64,000 nt of DNA from Neorhizobium lilium (GCF_004053875.1 NZ_SBIP01000005.1:124001-188000), one strand, 5' to 3'; counted from the first letter of the stretch, positions 1 to 9,235 are shown. The notes: a model not told the origin generated them from the letters alone. Program-made: numbers and translations.

Positions 1-263
1 CCGAGCAGATAGGCGGTGCGGCCGCCATCGCTCCAGGCGGGGGGCAGCAGCACGGCGTCGCGGTTCTGTTCGAAAGGCGAATGCGGTGCGATCAGCCCGG
101 CGAAGACAGCCACGAAGATCAGGATAAGGAAGACCACGAGCCCGATCACGGCGCCGCGATTTTCGGAAAAGTAGAACCAGAACTCGCGGAACATCTGGCG
201 CCGCAAAGCGGCGCTCGACAGGACCTGTGGTGAATTGTCGATATCGGTGATGGTATCGGCCAT
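1..263 (-). CDS. dppC: Dipeptide/oligopeptide ABC transporter permease, DppC type (3' part outside window)
   Basis: Only the first 87 codons are in the window, and the gene continues past base 1. The N-terminus has a short cytoplasmic lead and then one strong membrane segment (GLVVFLILIFVAVFAGLIA), followed by a periplasmic stretch starting PHSPFEQN. That is the usual start of DppC/OppC-type permeases. It begins 26 bp after the dppB stop with a good ribosome site (GAGAAGGAG) before the ATG, so it is the third gene of a dppA-dppB-dppC operon. It would be the second inner-membrane subunit of a peptide importer; ATPase genes would be expected further left. The family is clear from context and sequence. 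Substrate class (dipeptide or longer peptides) cannot be read from the sequence. Confidence 0.85.
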   Translation of the reverse strand, partial: MADTITDIDNSPQVLSSAALRRQMFREFWFYFSENRGAVIGLVVFLILIFVAVFAGLIAPHSPFEQNRDAVLLPPAWSDGGRTAYLL

Positions 264-289
264 GGGAATTTTCTCCTTCTCGTGCCGGT

Positions 290-1294
290 TCAGTGTCTGA
301 TTCTGGGGTTGATCAGGCCGTAGAGCAGATCGACCACGAGATTGACGAACATGATGATGGCGGCGATCAGCAGCAGGCCGCCCTGGATGACCGGATAGTC
401 GCGGCGGAAGACGCTATCCACCATCCACTTGCCGATACCCGGCCAGGAGAAGATCGTCTCGGTCAGGATGGCGCCGGCCAGCATGACGCCGATCTGCAGG
501 CCGATCGTGGTGATGACGGGGATCATGGCGTTGCGCAGCGCATGGATGCCGACGACGCGGAACGGCGACAGACCCTTGGCGCGGGCGGTGCGGACGTAAT
601 CTTCAGACAGGACTTCGAGCATGGCGGAGCGCGTCTGGCGGGCGATGACGGCCAGCGGAATGGTTGCCAGCACGATCGAGGGCAGCGCCAGATGGCTAAT
701 GGCGGACGCAAATGCCCCCTTCTGCCCCGACAGGAGCGAATCGATCAGCATGAAGCCGGTGACCGGCTTGAAGAAGAACATCAGCGAGATTCGGCCGGAA
801 ACCGGAAACCACTGCAGCGTGCCGGAGAAGAGAATGATCAGCAGCAGGCCCCACCAGAAGATCGGCATGGAATAGCCGACAAGCGCGATACCCATCAGCC
901 CCTGGTCGAAGATCGAGCCGCGCTTGATGGCGGCGATCATGCCGGCCGGGATGCCGAGTGCGATGGCAATGACGATGGCGCAGAAGGATAATTCGACGGT
1001 AGCCGGAAACAGCGCCCAGAACTGCTTGAGGATCGGCGTCTTGGAGACGATCGAGGAGCCGAAGTCTCCCGTTACGATCCCGCCAAGATAGTCGAAATAC
1101 TGGATGACGATCGGCCGATCCATGCCCAGATCATGGCTGATCTGTGCATGCCGCTCCGGCGACATGACCCGCTCCCCGGACAGGAGTTCCACGGGATCGC
1201 CCGGCAGAAGGCGGATGAACGCGAAAGCGATGATCGAGACCCCGATAAAGGTCGGGATCAACACGGCAAGGCGCCGCAACAGGAAGCCAAACAT
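290..1294 (-). CDS. dppB: Dipeptide/oligopeptide ABC transporter permease, DppB type
   Basis: A 334-aa inner-membrane protein with an N-terminal membrane anchor (residues about 9-29) ahead of the FIRLLPGDPVELL segment that marks DppB/OppB permeases. It then has a binding-protein-dependent transport domain with about five more membrane helices. The EAA-type loop appears as DYVRTARAKGLSPFRVVGIH near residues 230-250; this loop contacts the ATPase subunits. Length is normal for the family. It lies between dppA (158 bp upstream) and dppC (26 bp downstream). A hairpin in the dppA-dppB gap probably lowers permease expression relative to the binding protein. The protein would form the translocation pore with DppC. 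Peptide specificity is inferred only from the family. Confidence 0.9.
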   Translation of the reverse strand: MFGFLLRRLAVLIPTFIGVSIIAFAFIRLLPGDPVELLSGERVMSPERHAQISHDLGMDRPIVIQYFDYLGGIVTGDFGSSIVSKTPILKQFWALFPATVELSFCAIVIAIALGIPAGMIAAIKRGSIFDQGLMGIALVGYSMPIFWWGLLLIILFSGTLQWFPVSGRISLMFFFKPVTGFMLIDSLLSGQKGAFASAISHLALPSIVLATIPLAVIARQTRSAMLEVLSEDYVRTARAKGLSPFRVVGIHALRNAMIPVITTIGLQIGVMLAGAILTETIFSWPGIGKWMVDSVFRRDYPVIQGGLLLIAAIIMFVNLVVDLLYGLINPRIRH

Positions 1295-1400
1295 GGAAGA
1301 CCTTTGGTGGTTCTTGGGCCTGACCGATTCACGGCCGTGTCAAGCCATGGCAACGGCAATTCCGGCGTCTCCGCCTGATTTTTGGGCGCTTCATATGAAA

Positions 1401-1433
1401 ATGCCGCGGGAAACGCAACGCATCCCGCGGCAA
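1401..1433 (-). terminator. Intercistronic hairpin between dppA and dppB (attenuator or mRNA-stabilising)
   Basis: The arms TGCCGCGGG (1402-1410) and CCCGCGGCA (1424-1432) pair perfectly, plus one extra A-T pair, around an 11-nt loop. Read on the minus strand the stem is followed by only four T residues, so it is likely a partial terminator or a 3'-end stabiliser for the abundant dppA message, not a full stop. Confidence 0.6.
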
Positions 1434-1452
1434 AATCAGGTTTATTCAGCGA

Positions 1453-3051
1453 TTACTCGGCGATATCGACCGATTCGAAGGTGAAATCGCCGAGCGGGCT
1501 CTGGGTAAAGCCAGTTACGCCCTTAACCATCGGAACGACGGCGAGGGAGTGGTCGATGGTTGCCCAGGGAGCGTCCTTCTTGAAGATCAGCTGTGCCTGC
1601 TCGTAAAGCTTGGTGCGCTCGCCCTGATCGGCGGTGACCTTTGCCTTCTTCACCAAGTCGTCGAATTCCTTGTTGCACCACTGAGCGCGGTTGTTGCCAC
1701 CGACGGCGTCGCAACCGAGCAGGGTGTCAAGGAAGTTGTCCGGATCGCCGTTGTCGCCGGTCCAGCCCATGATGGCGGCACCGTCGCGGTCCTTGTCCTT
1801 GGACCGCTTCAGGTATTCGGCCCACTCGTAGGAGACGATCTCGACCTTGACGCCGATCTTGGCGAAGTCGTCCTGGATGATTTCGGCGGCGCGGCGGGCG
1901 TTCAGCATGTAGGGACGCGAAACCGGCATCGCCCAGACCTTCATGGACAGGTCCTTGACGCCGGCATCGGCCAGCATCTTCTTGGCGGCGTCGAGATCGT
2001 AGGTGTCGTCCTTGGTGGCCTTGCTGTAGGACCACATGGTCGGCGGGATCGGGTTGACAGCCGGAGTGGCCATGCCCTGGAAGACGGCGTCGACGATGGC
2101 CTTCTTGTTGATGGCCTTGTTGAGCGCGATGCGCACTTCAGGCTTATCGAAGGGAGCCTTGGTCGTGTTATAGGCGAGGTAGGCGATGTTGAGGCCTTCC
2201 TGATCCATGACCTTCAGGTTCTTGTCGGCCTTCATCGACTGGACGTCGGCGGCGTTCGGGTAAGGCATCAGGTGGCATTCGCCAGCCTTGAGCTTCTGGT
2301 AGCGTACCGCGGCATCCGTGGTGATTGCGAAGATCAGGTCGTCGATCTTCGGGGCGGTACCCCAGTAATCGACATTCTTCTGGAAGCGGATGACGGCATC
2401 CTGCTGGTAGCCGACGAAGGTAAACGGACCGGTGCCGACCGGCATCTGGTTCAGCTGTTCCTTCTTGCCGGTCTTCTCCAGGCTGTCGGCATATTCCTTC
2501 GACAGGATCGAAGCGAAAGGCATGGCAAGGTCAGCCAGGAAGGGGGCTTCGGCGCGGTTGAGCGTGAACTTCACGGTCAGGTCGTCAACCTTTTCGATCG
2601 ACTTGATGAGCTTGGGGAAGCCCATGCCTTCAGCATATTCCCAGGAGCCGCCGGCAATGTACTTGTTCCAGGCGTTCTTCTCGTTGATCATGCGGTCGAT
2701 CGAGAAGATGACATCGTCGGCCGTCAGCGTGCGGGTCGGCTTGAAGAATTCAGTGGTCTGGAACTTGACGTTCGGGTGAAGCTTGAAGGTGTAGACCGTG
2801 CCGTCCGGGGAGATCTCCCAGCTCTGGGCCAGCGCCGCGACGGGCTGCGTGGTGCCCGGCTTGAATTCGAGCAGGCGGTTGTAGATCGGGTGCGCCGAAG
2901 CATCGAAAGTCGTGCCGGCAGTGTAGAGGCCGGGGTCAAAGCCCTCCGGTGAACCTTCCGAGCAGAAAACGAAAGTCTTTGCACTGGCGGCGCCAGCAAA
3001 GAACGTCGCCGACAGCAGGGCTGCGGCAAGAGTCAGTCTATATTTCATCAT
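1453..3051 (-). CDS. dppA: Periplasmic peptide-binding protein (SBP family 5), DppA type
   Basis: A 532-aa extracellular solute-binding protein of family 5. The N-terminus is a classic Sec signal peptide (KYRLTLAAALLSATFFAG, cleavage near ASA-KTFVFC), so the protein is exported to the periplasm. The mature part carries family hallmarks: SEGSPEGFDPGLYTAGTTFDA at the start of the mature chain, TADDVIFSIDRMI near residue 120, and a C-terminal part with GWTGDNGDPDNFL. It captures peptides and delivers them to DppB/DppC. The start has two adjacent ATG codons behind GGGAG. As the promoter-proximal gene followed by a hairpin, it should be the most highly expressed gene of the operon. The actual ligand (dipeptide, haem, ALA or other) is not determined by sequence alone. 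Confidence 0.9.
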   Translation of the reverse strand: MMKYRLTLAAALLSATFFAGAASAKTFVFCSEGSPEGFDPGLYTAGTTFDASAHPIYNRLLEFKPGTTQPVAALAQSWEISPDGTVYTFKLHPNVKFQTTEFFKPTRTLTADDVIFSIDRMINEKNAWNKYIAGGSWEYAEGMGFPKLIKSIEKVDDLTVKFTLNRAEAPFLADLAMPFASILSKEYADSLEKTGKKEQLNQMPVGTGPFTFVGYQQDAVIRFQKNVDYWGTAPKIDDLIFAITTDAAVRYQKLKAGECHLMPYPNAADVQSMKADKNLKVMDQEGLNIAYLAYNTTKAPFDKPEVRIALNKAINKKAIVDAVFQGMATPAVNPIPPTMWSYSKATKDDTYDLDAAKKMLADAGVKDLSMKVWAMPVSRPYMLNARRAAEIIQDDFAKIGVKVEIVSYEWAEYLKRSKDKDRDGAAIMGWTGDNGDPDNFLDTLLGCDAVGGNNRAQWCNKEFDDLVKKAKVTADQGERTKLYEQAQLIFKKDAPWATIDHSLAVVPMVKGVTGFTQSPLGDFTFESVDIAE

Positions 3052-3532
3052 GGTCTCCCAATGGTCCGTGGCCCGCTTTTTGGAGCTTGCCCATTTTCAC
3101 TTCAATGATGCGCCGTGCGGCGCGTCAAGCTGCTGTTTTCACCTCTTGGCTGCAGTTCTTGTGCCTGCTGGCCAAATTGTTTCTCCTGGCGGTCTGCTAT
3201 TCTGGTGTCGCACGCCAGTTTCCCGGTGTGGCCAAGGCAGAATCCTAAAGTTTTCGATAGTTATGGAAAATTTTCCGCAGTTCGCCGAAATCCCCGCAAC
3301 GTCTTGTTATTTTCAGCGCGCTCATTAGGTCTGCCGGCGGCTTTTGCGCGGGAGCATAGCGATTATGATGTCGTTGTCGAGATACTAAGATTCGCGTCAT
3401 GATCACAGTTAACGGCAGTTCACTCATGCTCAGGTAGAGCAGAGTTTGCGCCCGACTGCCGCATTGCCATCAGGTGAGAAAGGAGTAGGTTCCGGCCCTT
3501 GCCCATGACCACCGATATCGAGGCTCTTTTTC
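3052..3532. other. Divergent intergenic region between dppA and the M20 hydrolase gene
   Basis: About 480 bp with lower GC than the flanking genes. It must hold the promoters for the dpp operon (leftward) and probably for the 3533 gene (rightward). Short ORFs here show no recognisable protein, and I found no repeat or confident operator. Confidence 0.5.
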
Positions 3533-4966
3533 ATGACGACAGGCAATTCCAATCTTCCCCTGGTCTGGGATTTGATCGACCGCAAGAGCCCGGGCTTTAC
3601 CGAACTTGCGGATCGTGTCTGGGAGACACCGGAAACCTGCTACATGGAGAAGCAGTCGGCGGCGGCCCATCGGGAAATGCTGGACGCCCAGGGTTTCCGG
3701 ATCACGGAGAACGTGGCGGACATACCGACGGCCCTGATCGGTGAAGCAGGCGAAGGCGGACCGGTGATCGCCTTTCTCGGCGAATATGACGCGCTTGCCG
3801 GGCTCAGCCAGAAGGCGGATGTCACGCAGCACGATCCGATCACGCCGAATGCCAATGGCCATGGCTGCGGCCATAACCTTCTCGGATCGGCGTCCCTGCT
3901 GGCTGCAACGGCAATCAAAGACTGGCTGGAACAGACGGGTACGCCCGGACGGGTGCGCTATTACGGCTGCCCGGCTGAGGAAGGCGGCGCCGCCAAGGCA
4001 TTCATGGTACGCGCCGGCGCCTTTGACGACGTCGATATCGCCATCAGCTGGCATCCGAGCAATTTTGCGGGCGTGCAGCGGGAAACGTCGCTTGCCAATT
4101 GCCGCATCGATTTCACTTTCACGGGCAGGGCGGCCCATGCGGCGGCCGTGCCGGAACTCGGCCGCAGCGCACTTGACGCCGTCGAGCTGATGAGCGTCGG
4201 CGTCAACTACATGCGCGAACACATGCCGCAGGACTGCCGCATCCATTACGCGGTTCTGGACTCAGGTGGCATTTCGCCGAACGTGGTGCAGGCGCATGCC
4301 AAGGTCCGCTACGTGGTGCGGTCGCCGGAGCTTCAGGGCCTGATCGCGCTTATCGAGCGGGTCAAGAAGGTTGCCGAGGGTGCGGCCCTGATGACGGAGA
4401 CCAAGGTCGAGAGTACGATTCTCGCCGGTGTCTCGAACCTCATCGTCAACACGCCGCTCATGGATGCGATGCAGGATATCTGGGAGAGCATGGGTCCGCC
4501 GCCCTTCGATGCGCAGGATGTCGCTTTTGCCGAACAGATCCGCGCCACGCTGACGCCGGAGGATATCGCGGCCAGCTGGGCACAGGAACGGCTGGAGGAG
4601 CGGGATCTGGCGCTTGCGGACTTCATTCTTCCGGCCCACACCGAGAACCGCCAGATGGGCGGATCGACCGATGTCGGCGATGTGAGCTGGGTTGTTCCGA
4701 CGGTTCAAGCCTATGGCGCGACGCTCGCCATCGGCACGCAGCTCCACACCTGGCAGGTGGTTGCGCAGGGCAAGAGCCCGCTTGCCCACAAGGGCATGGT
4801 GTCGGTCGCCAAGGCCATGGCGGCAACAGGGCTTGCGGCGATGACAAGCGAACAGTTGCGGGAAGCGGCCTGGGCGGATCTCAAGAAGCGACGCAAAGAG
4901 CAGGACTATGTGAGCCCCATCCCGGCCGGCGCCGAACCGCCGATCGCCGCGATGACGGTGAAGTGA
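3533..4966 (+). CDS. M20 family metallo-amidohydrolase, AbgB-like
   Basis: A 477-aa member of the M20 peptidase/amidohydrolase family, closest in layout to AbgB (p-aminobenzoyl-glutamate hydrolase subunit B). The metal-binding motif GHGCGHN lies at residues 109-115, GCPAEEGG near 147 supplies the catalytic and bridging glutamates, and a dimerisation/lid domain (TFTGRAAHAAAVPELGRSALDAVELM) is inserted in the middle. A late segment STDVGDVSWVVPT is typical of the AbgB/amidohydrolase subgroup. It probably hydrolyses an amide bond in the cytoplasm, for example an N-acyl amino acid or a dipeptide-like compound. It faces the peptide importer operon and precedes an aminotransferase, suggesting use of imported amides as nitrogen or carbon source. 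The true substrate is unknown. Confidence 0.85.
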   Translation: MTTGNSNLPLVWDLIDRKSPGFTELADRVWETPETCYMEKQSAAAHREMLDAQGFRITENVADIPTALIGEAGEGGPVIAFLGEYDALAGLSQKADVTQHDPITPNANGHGCGHNLLGSASLLAATAIKDWLEQTGTPGRVRYYGCPAEEGGAAKAFMVRAGAFDDVDIAISWHPSNFAGVQRETSLANCRIDFTFTGRAAHAAAVPELGRSALDAVELMSVGVNYMREHMPQDCRIHYAVLDSGGISPNVVQAHAKVRYVVRSPELQGLIALIERVKKVAEGAALMTETKVESTILAGVSNLIVNTPLMDAMQDIWESMGPPPFDAQDVAFAEQIRATLTPEDIAASWAQERLEERDLALADFILPAHTENRQMGGSTDVGDVSWVVPTVQAYGATLAIGTQLHTWQVVAQGKSPLAHKGMVSVAKAMAATGLAAMTSEQLREAAWADLKKRRKEQDYVSPIPAGAEPPIAAMTVK

Positions 4967-5087
4967 CAAGGCGCTTGATGCTGCTGTCAATTCTTTTGAA
5001 AGCCGGCGGCCGCCATAGGCGCATTCAGGGCTGTGAAGTCTCTCTTTTTGCGCCTAAGAAAACAGGATCACTCAAGGAGGTTCGCAC

Positions 5088-6443
5088 GTGACCATTCAGC
5101 CGAATTCCATCGAAGCCCGGGATCGGGCCTACCATCTCCATTCCTATACGAACGCGCGGGCGCTCGAACGAGATGGCGCGGTGGTGATGGAGCGCGGCGA
5201 AGGCATCTACGTTTACGACAACAACGGCAACAAATATATCGAAGGCATGGCGGGTCTCTGGAGCGTCGGAGTCGGCTTCGGCGAGAACCGGCTGGTGGAA
5301 GCCGCTGCCCGGCAGATGTCCAAGCTGCCCTATTACCACACCTTCACCGCCCGCAGCCATGGACCTTGCATCGATCTTGCCGAAAAGCTGATCCAGATGG
5401 CTCCGGTGCCGATGTCCAAGGCCTATTTCACCAATTCCGGCTCCGAGGCAAACGATACCGCCATCAAGATGGTGTGGTATCGCTCGAACGCTCTCGGCAA
5501 GCCGGAAAAGAAGAAGATCATCTCGCGGATCAAGGGCTATCACGGCGTCACCATTGCGAGCGCCAGCCTGACGGGCCTGCCGAACAATCACCGTTCCTTC
5601 GATCTGCCCCTATCGACCATCTTCCATACGAGCTGCCCCCACTACCGCGCCTTCAAGCTTGAGAACGAAAGCGAAGCGGCATTCGTCACCCGCTGCGCGC
5701 AGGAGCTTGAAGACCTGATCCTGAGAGAAGGTCCCGAAACGGTTGCCGCCTTCATCGGTGAACCGGTCATGGGTGCGGGCGGCGTGATCGTGCCGCCGGC
5801 AGGCTATTGGGAAGCCATCCAGCTCGTGCTGAAGAAATACGATATCCTGCTGATCGCCGACGAGGTGATCTGCGGCTTCGGGCGCACGGGCGAGATGTTC
5901 GGCACGACGACCTTTGCCCTGCAGCCGGACATCATGACGCTGTCGAAGCAGATGTCGTCGTCCTACCAGCCGATCTCGGCACTGCTGATCAACGACAATG
6001 TCTACGAGCCGCTTGCTGACGAGTCTGCCAAGATAGGCACCTTCGGTCATGGCGTTACCGCCGCCGGCCATCCGGTTGCCGCCGCCGTCGCACTCGAGAA
6101 CATCGCGATCATCGAGGAACGCGATCTGCTCGGCAACGTCCGGGCCCTGGCGCCCAAGTTCCAGAGCCGTCTCAAGGCGCTCGAAGGCCATCCGCTTGCC
6201 ATCGAAGCGCGCGGCATTGGCTTGATCGGTGCACTGGAACTCAAGCCGCGGGAAGGTTTTGCGGCCGGGCAACTCGGACCCAAGCTGTTCGCCATCATGA
6301 TGGAGAAGGGGCTCATTTCCCGCGCCATCGGCGACTCGATTGCGCTTTGCCCGCCGATGATCATCACCGAGGCGCAGATCGACACGGTCTTCGACACGTT
6401 CGAGGCATCGCTGGACATCTTCCAGAAGCAGCTGTCTGCCTAA
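5088..6443 (+). CDS. Class III pyridoxal-phosphate aminotransferase (omega-amino acid/diamine:pyruvate type)
   Basis: A 451-aa fold-type I PLP enzyme of aminotransferase class III. The start is GTG with a near-perfect ribosome site AAGGAGG seven bases upstream. The PLP lysine is K287 in LSKQMSSSYQPISA; IADEVICGFGRTG just before it carries the aspartate that contacts the PLP ring nitrogen; NSGSEANDTAIKM binds phosphate. The motif KQMSSSYQPISA is shared with omega-amino-acid, putrescine and taurine-type pyruvate aminotransferases. It would move an amino group from an omega-amine to pyruvate or a similar keto acid. It follows the M20 hydrolase by 121 bp in the same direction, so an amide-then-amine degradation route is possible. 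Exact donor cannot be read from sequence. Confidence 0.85.
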   Translation: MTIQPNSIEARDRAYHLHSYTNARALERDGAVVMERGEGIYVYDNNGNKYIEGMAGLWSVGVGFGENRLVEAAARQMSKLPYYHTFTARSHGPCIDLAEKLIQMAPVPMSKAYFTNSGSEANDTAIKMVWYRSNALGKPEKKKIISRIKGYHGVTIASASLTGLPNNHRSFDLPLSTIFHTSCPHYRAFKLENESEAAFVTRCAQELEDLILREGPETVAAFIGEPVMGAGGVIVPPAGYWEAIQLVLKKYDILLIADEVICGFGRTGEMFGTTTFALQPDIMTLSKQMSSSYQPISALLINDNVYEPLADESAKIGTFGHGVTAAGHPVAAAVALENIAIIEERDLLGNVRALAPKFQSRLKALEGHPLAIEARGIGLIGALELKPREGFAAGQLGPKLFAIMMEKGLISRAIGDSIALCPPMIITEAQIDTVFDTFEASLDIFQKQLSA

Positions 6444-6494
6444 GTTACGCTTTGGTCCGGCGAGGTTATTCGCAAGCTCGCGATTGCAGCAGGC

Positions 6495-7979
6495 ATGGCT
6501 CCGCCTATATTGCGCCCCATGCTTGACCTCGCCGAGATCTACTGGCCGCACATCCTGTTCATTTTCTCCATTGTGGCAGGAGCGACGGCGGCCATCCACG
6601 CCGCCATGACCAAGGAAGAAGTCCGCTCCGCCATCGGGTGGGTCGGCATCATCGTCCTGTCGCCGATCATCGGCGCGGGGCTCTATCTTATCGCCGGTAT
6701 CAACCGTATTCGCAGAACGGTCATCAGCGACCGGCGCGCCCTCTTGCAGGGCCAGATTCGCGCGGAGTTCGCATCCTATGATGCGACAGGCGAGCAAGTT
6801 GCGGGCGAGTTCGGCCAGCGCTTCCGGTCCATGAAGACGCTCGGCGACCGGTTGACGCGGCATCGCCTGACCACCAGCAATACGATCGTTGCGCTTGAGA
6901 CGGGCGACGAGGCCTATCGCGCCATGCTGCAGGCGATAGCCAAGGCCGAACGCGGCATCATGTTCGAAACCTATATCTTCGATCGCGACCAGATCGGCCG
7001 ACGGTTCGTGGCGGCGCTGATCGATGCAGTCAAGCGGGGCGTGGAGGTGCGCGTTCTGATCGATGCGGTCGGAGCGCGCTATTCGGTTCCGAGCGTGCTC
7101 GGCATGCTGAAGGACGGTGGCGTGACCGTGGATGTGTTCAACGGCAATGTCATTACCGGACTGCGACTGCCCTACGCCAATTTGAGAACCCACCGTAAAA
7201 TCCTGGTGGTCGATGGCCGCGTCGCCTTTACAGGCGGCATGAACATCCGCGAGGCTTTTTCCAGGGAGATTTCCGGCGACAAGTGCGCGCTCGATACGCA
7301 TTTCAAGGTGACCGGCCCCGTCGTCGCCGACCTTTTTGCGATCGCTGCCGCCGATTGGCAGTTCGCGAGCGACGAGGTCCTCGATGCTTCAGGCTGGGCT
7401 CTCGATCCTCCCGATACGGAGCCCGGCCAGCAGATCCTGATGCGCGCCGTCTCCTCCGGCCCGGACCGGAGCCTCGAAACCAACCACAAGATGCTGATGG
7501 GCGCCTTTTCCGTCGCACGTTCGTCCATCCGGATCGTGTCGCCCTATTTCCTGCCTGACCGTGAACTGATTTCCGCTCTCGTGACGGCAGCCCGGCGCGG
7601 CGTGCAGGTCGATATCGTCGTGCCGTCCGCCAACAACCTCATGCTGGTGGACCACGCCATGACGGCGCAATTCGACCAGCTGCTGAAGGATCAATGCCGT
7701 ATCTGGCGGGCGTCGGGACCTTTCGACCATTCGAAAATGATGACGATCGACGGCCGGTGGTCCTATGTGGGCTCGTCCAATATCGACCCGAGATCGCTGC
7801 GGCTGAACTTCGAAGTGGACGTCGAAGTCTTCGATTGCCTCTTTGCCGAAGCGCTCGAACGCCGCATCGACAAGGCGATTTCCACTGCAACCGAAGTGAC
7901 GCTCGAGGGGTTAAGGGCAAGACCTTTCCTCGTGCGGCTGATAGAGCGGGTGCTGTGGCTAGGGTCGCCCTATCTCTGA
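6495..7979 (+). CDS. cls: Cardiolipin synthase-like phospholipase D family protein
   Basis: A 494-aa membrane-bound PLD-superfamily enzyme. Two N-terminal hydrophobic segments (about residues 14-37 and 48-67, in LFIFSIVAGATAAI and WVGIIVLSPIIGAGLYLIAG) precede two HKD motifs: HRKILVVDGRVAFTGG and HSKMMTIDGRWSYVGSSN. Each HKD half supplies one catalytic histidine. The architecture matches bacterial cardiolipin synthase A, which condenses two phosphatidylglycerol molecules or transfers phosphatidyl groups at the inner membrane. A second in-frame ATG at 6519 (MLDLAEIYW) may be the true start, since neither site has a strong ribosome site. The EEP-family gene 79 bp downstream is probably co-transcribed. 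Other PLD-type phosphatidyltransferase activities are possible. Confidence 0.85.
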   Translation: MAPPILRPMLDLAEIYWPHILFIFSIVAGATAAIHAAMTKEEVRSAIGWVGIIVLSPIIGAGLYLIAGINRIRRTVISDRRALLQGQIRAEFASYDATGEQVAGEFGQRFRSMKTLGDRLTRHRLTTSNTIVALETGDEAYRAMLQAIAKAERGIMFETYIFDRDQIGRRFVAALIDAVKRGVEVRVLIDAVGARYSVPSVLGMLKDGGVTVDVFNGNVITGLRLPYANLRTHRKILVVDGRVAFTGGMNIREAFSREISGDKCALDTHFKVTGPVVADLFAIAAADWQFASDEVLDASGWALDPPDTEPGQQILMRAVSSGPDRSLETNHKMLMGAFSVARSSIRIVSPYFLPDRELISALVTAARRGVQVDIVVPSANNLMLVDHAMTAQFDQLLKDQCRIWRASGPFDHSKMMTIDGRWSYVGSSNIDPRSLRLNFEVDVEVFDCLFAEALERRIDKAISTATEVTLEGLRARPFLVRLIERVLWLGSPYL

Positions 7980-8058
7980 CGGGGTTGATATCGGCATGGC
8001 AATCGGCTTTGGTTGGGTGAGCGGGACGAACGCAAGCATGCAGAAGCAGCTTTAGACG

Positions 8059-8889
8059 ATGCTGGAAAAACGCGACAGGCTTCAGGCCCAGATCCTTGCC
8101 TCCATCAAAGCCCGGCGGAGCCGGGGCACCGGCGTTCACGCACCGCATGACCGGAACAAGGGCATGCTGATTGCCTCCTATAATGTCCACAAATGCGTCG
8201 GTGTGGATGGCAAGTTCGACCCGGTTCGCACGAGCCACGTCATTCGCGAGATCGGCGCGGACGTGATTGCGCTGCAGGAAGCCGATACGCGCTTTGGGGA
8301 ACGCCGCGGTCTGCTCGATCTCGCCTGGATGGAACGGGAGACAGGCTTGTGTCCCGTGCCGCTGTCCGGTGTGGCCAAAGCCCATGGGTGGCATGGCAAT
8401 GTCGTGTTTTTTCGGGAAGGGCTGGTTCGGGACGTGCATCAGGTCAACCTGCCCGGTCTCGAACCACGCGGCGCGCTGCTGACCGAGATCGAGTTGAAGG
8501 ATGGCAGTTCGTTGCGCATTATCGCGGCGCATCTCGGGCTTCTCAATCGCTCGCGCCAGCAGCAAGCCCGCACCATTCTCGACATCCTTCGCTCGCGGGA
8601 AGACTATCCGACGATCCTCATGGGGGATCTCAACGAATGGCGCCTGGGCGACCGTTCGGCGCTGAATACGCTGGCTGGCGTGTTCGGCCTGCCGCCGGCC
8701 GTGCCGAGTTTTCCGTCCCGCCTGCCGGTGCTCGCCCTGGACAGAATCATGGCAAACCGGCCAGGCCTGATCGACAAGGTTCAGACCCACGACACGCCGC
8801 TCGCGCGGCTGGCATCCGATCACCTTCCCATCAAGGCGGTGGTGAAGCTCGGCATTGCGTCCGACCTGGCCGAGACGGCGGCCGAATAG
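8059..8889 (+). CDS. Endonuclease/exonuclease/phosphatase (EEP) family phosphodiesterase
   Basis: A 276-aa protein of the Mg2+-dependent EEP (DNase I/AP endonuclease/sphingomyelinase) superfamily. The diagnostic residues are SYNVHKCVG near the start, IALQEADTR (metal-binding glutamate), GDLNEWRLGD (catalytic Asp-Asn) and SDHLPIKAVV (catalytic histidine) near the end. There is no clear signal peptide, and a start at the internal ATG at 8164 would also preserve the domain. It sits just after the cardiolipin-synthase gene in the same direction. In several bacteria such a cls-EEP pair is found, suggesting a phospholipid or phosphodiester substrate, but nuclease activity cannot be excluded. Confidence 0.75.
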   Translation: MLEKRDRLQAQILASIKARRSRGTGVHAPHDRNKGMLIASYNVHKCVGVDGKFDPVRTSHVIREIGADVIALQEADTRFGERRGLLDLAWMERETGLCPVPLSGVAKAHGWHGNVVFFREGLVRDVHQVNLPGLEPRGALLTEIELKDGSSLRIIAAHLGLLNRSRQQQARTILDILRSREDYPTILMGDLNEWRLGDRSALNTLAGVFGLPPAVPSFPSRLPVLALDRIMANRPGLIDKVQTHDTPLARLASDHLPIKAVVKLGIASDLAETAAE

Positions 8890-8923
8890 TCTCCGGCCTT
8901 TACCGATCATGCTCGCGTGGTTA

Positions 8924-9193
8924 GAGTGTGCCCGGGCTAAATGGAATCGTTCTGCCGGAGAGATTTTGCGTCAGGATCAAGGCTTTCGGCGAAGGGCATA
9001 CCTGCCGGTATTGCCGAGACGAAAGCCGAAGATAATGGCGGAAAAGCACCCGGCCCTTCGAGTTGGCTGAAGCGGGTCATATGCCATGTCGAGCGGCTTG
9101 GCCGTATGCGACGGCTACGACGCGGCGCCGCTCTCCTCGCATCTGTTCCCGCTTGAGCCAACAGAACTTTTTCCATTTAGCCCGGACACACTC
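8924..9193. mobile_element. MITE-like element A, 270 bp, terminal inverted repeats, TA flanks
   Basis: The left end GAGTGTGCCCGGGCTAAATG and the inverted right end GAGTGTGTCCGGGCTAAATG match over about 24 bp with one mismatch, and the match resumes a few bases inward at GTTCTG. Both ends abut TA dinucleotides (8922-8923 and 9194-9195), a pattern of IS630/Tc1-type target duplication. There is no transposase ORF. The core shares a short segment (GCGAGGAGA followed by GCGC-rich sequence) with element B at 23965-24230. It fills most of the gap between the EEP gene and the dehydratase gene. Confidence 0.75.
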
Positions 9194-9235
9194 TAGGCTT
9201 GCACTCCCGCCGCAGCATTCCCAATAGGACCCCCG

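Noticed and set aside
1549..2952. 467-aa plus-strand ORF within dppA
   Set aside because: Antisense to a well-supported periplasmic binding protein; no signal or domain of its own.
5610..7301. 563-aa minus-strand ORF across the aminotransferase and cls genes
   Set aside because: Antisense shadow spanning two genes with strong family evidence on the plus strand.
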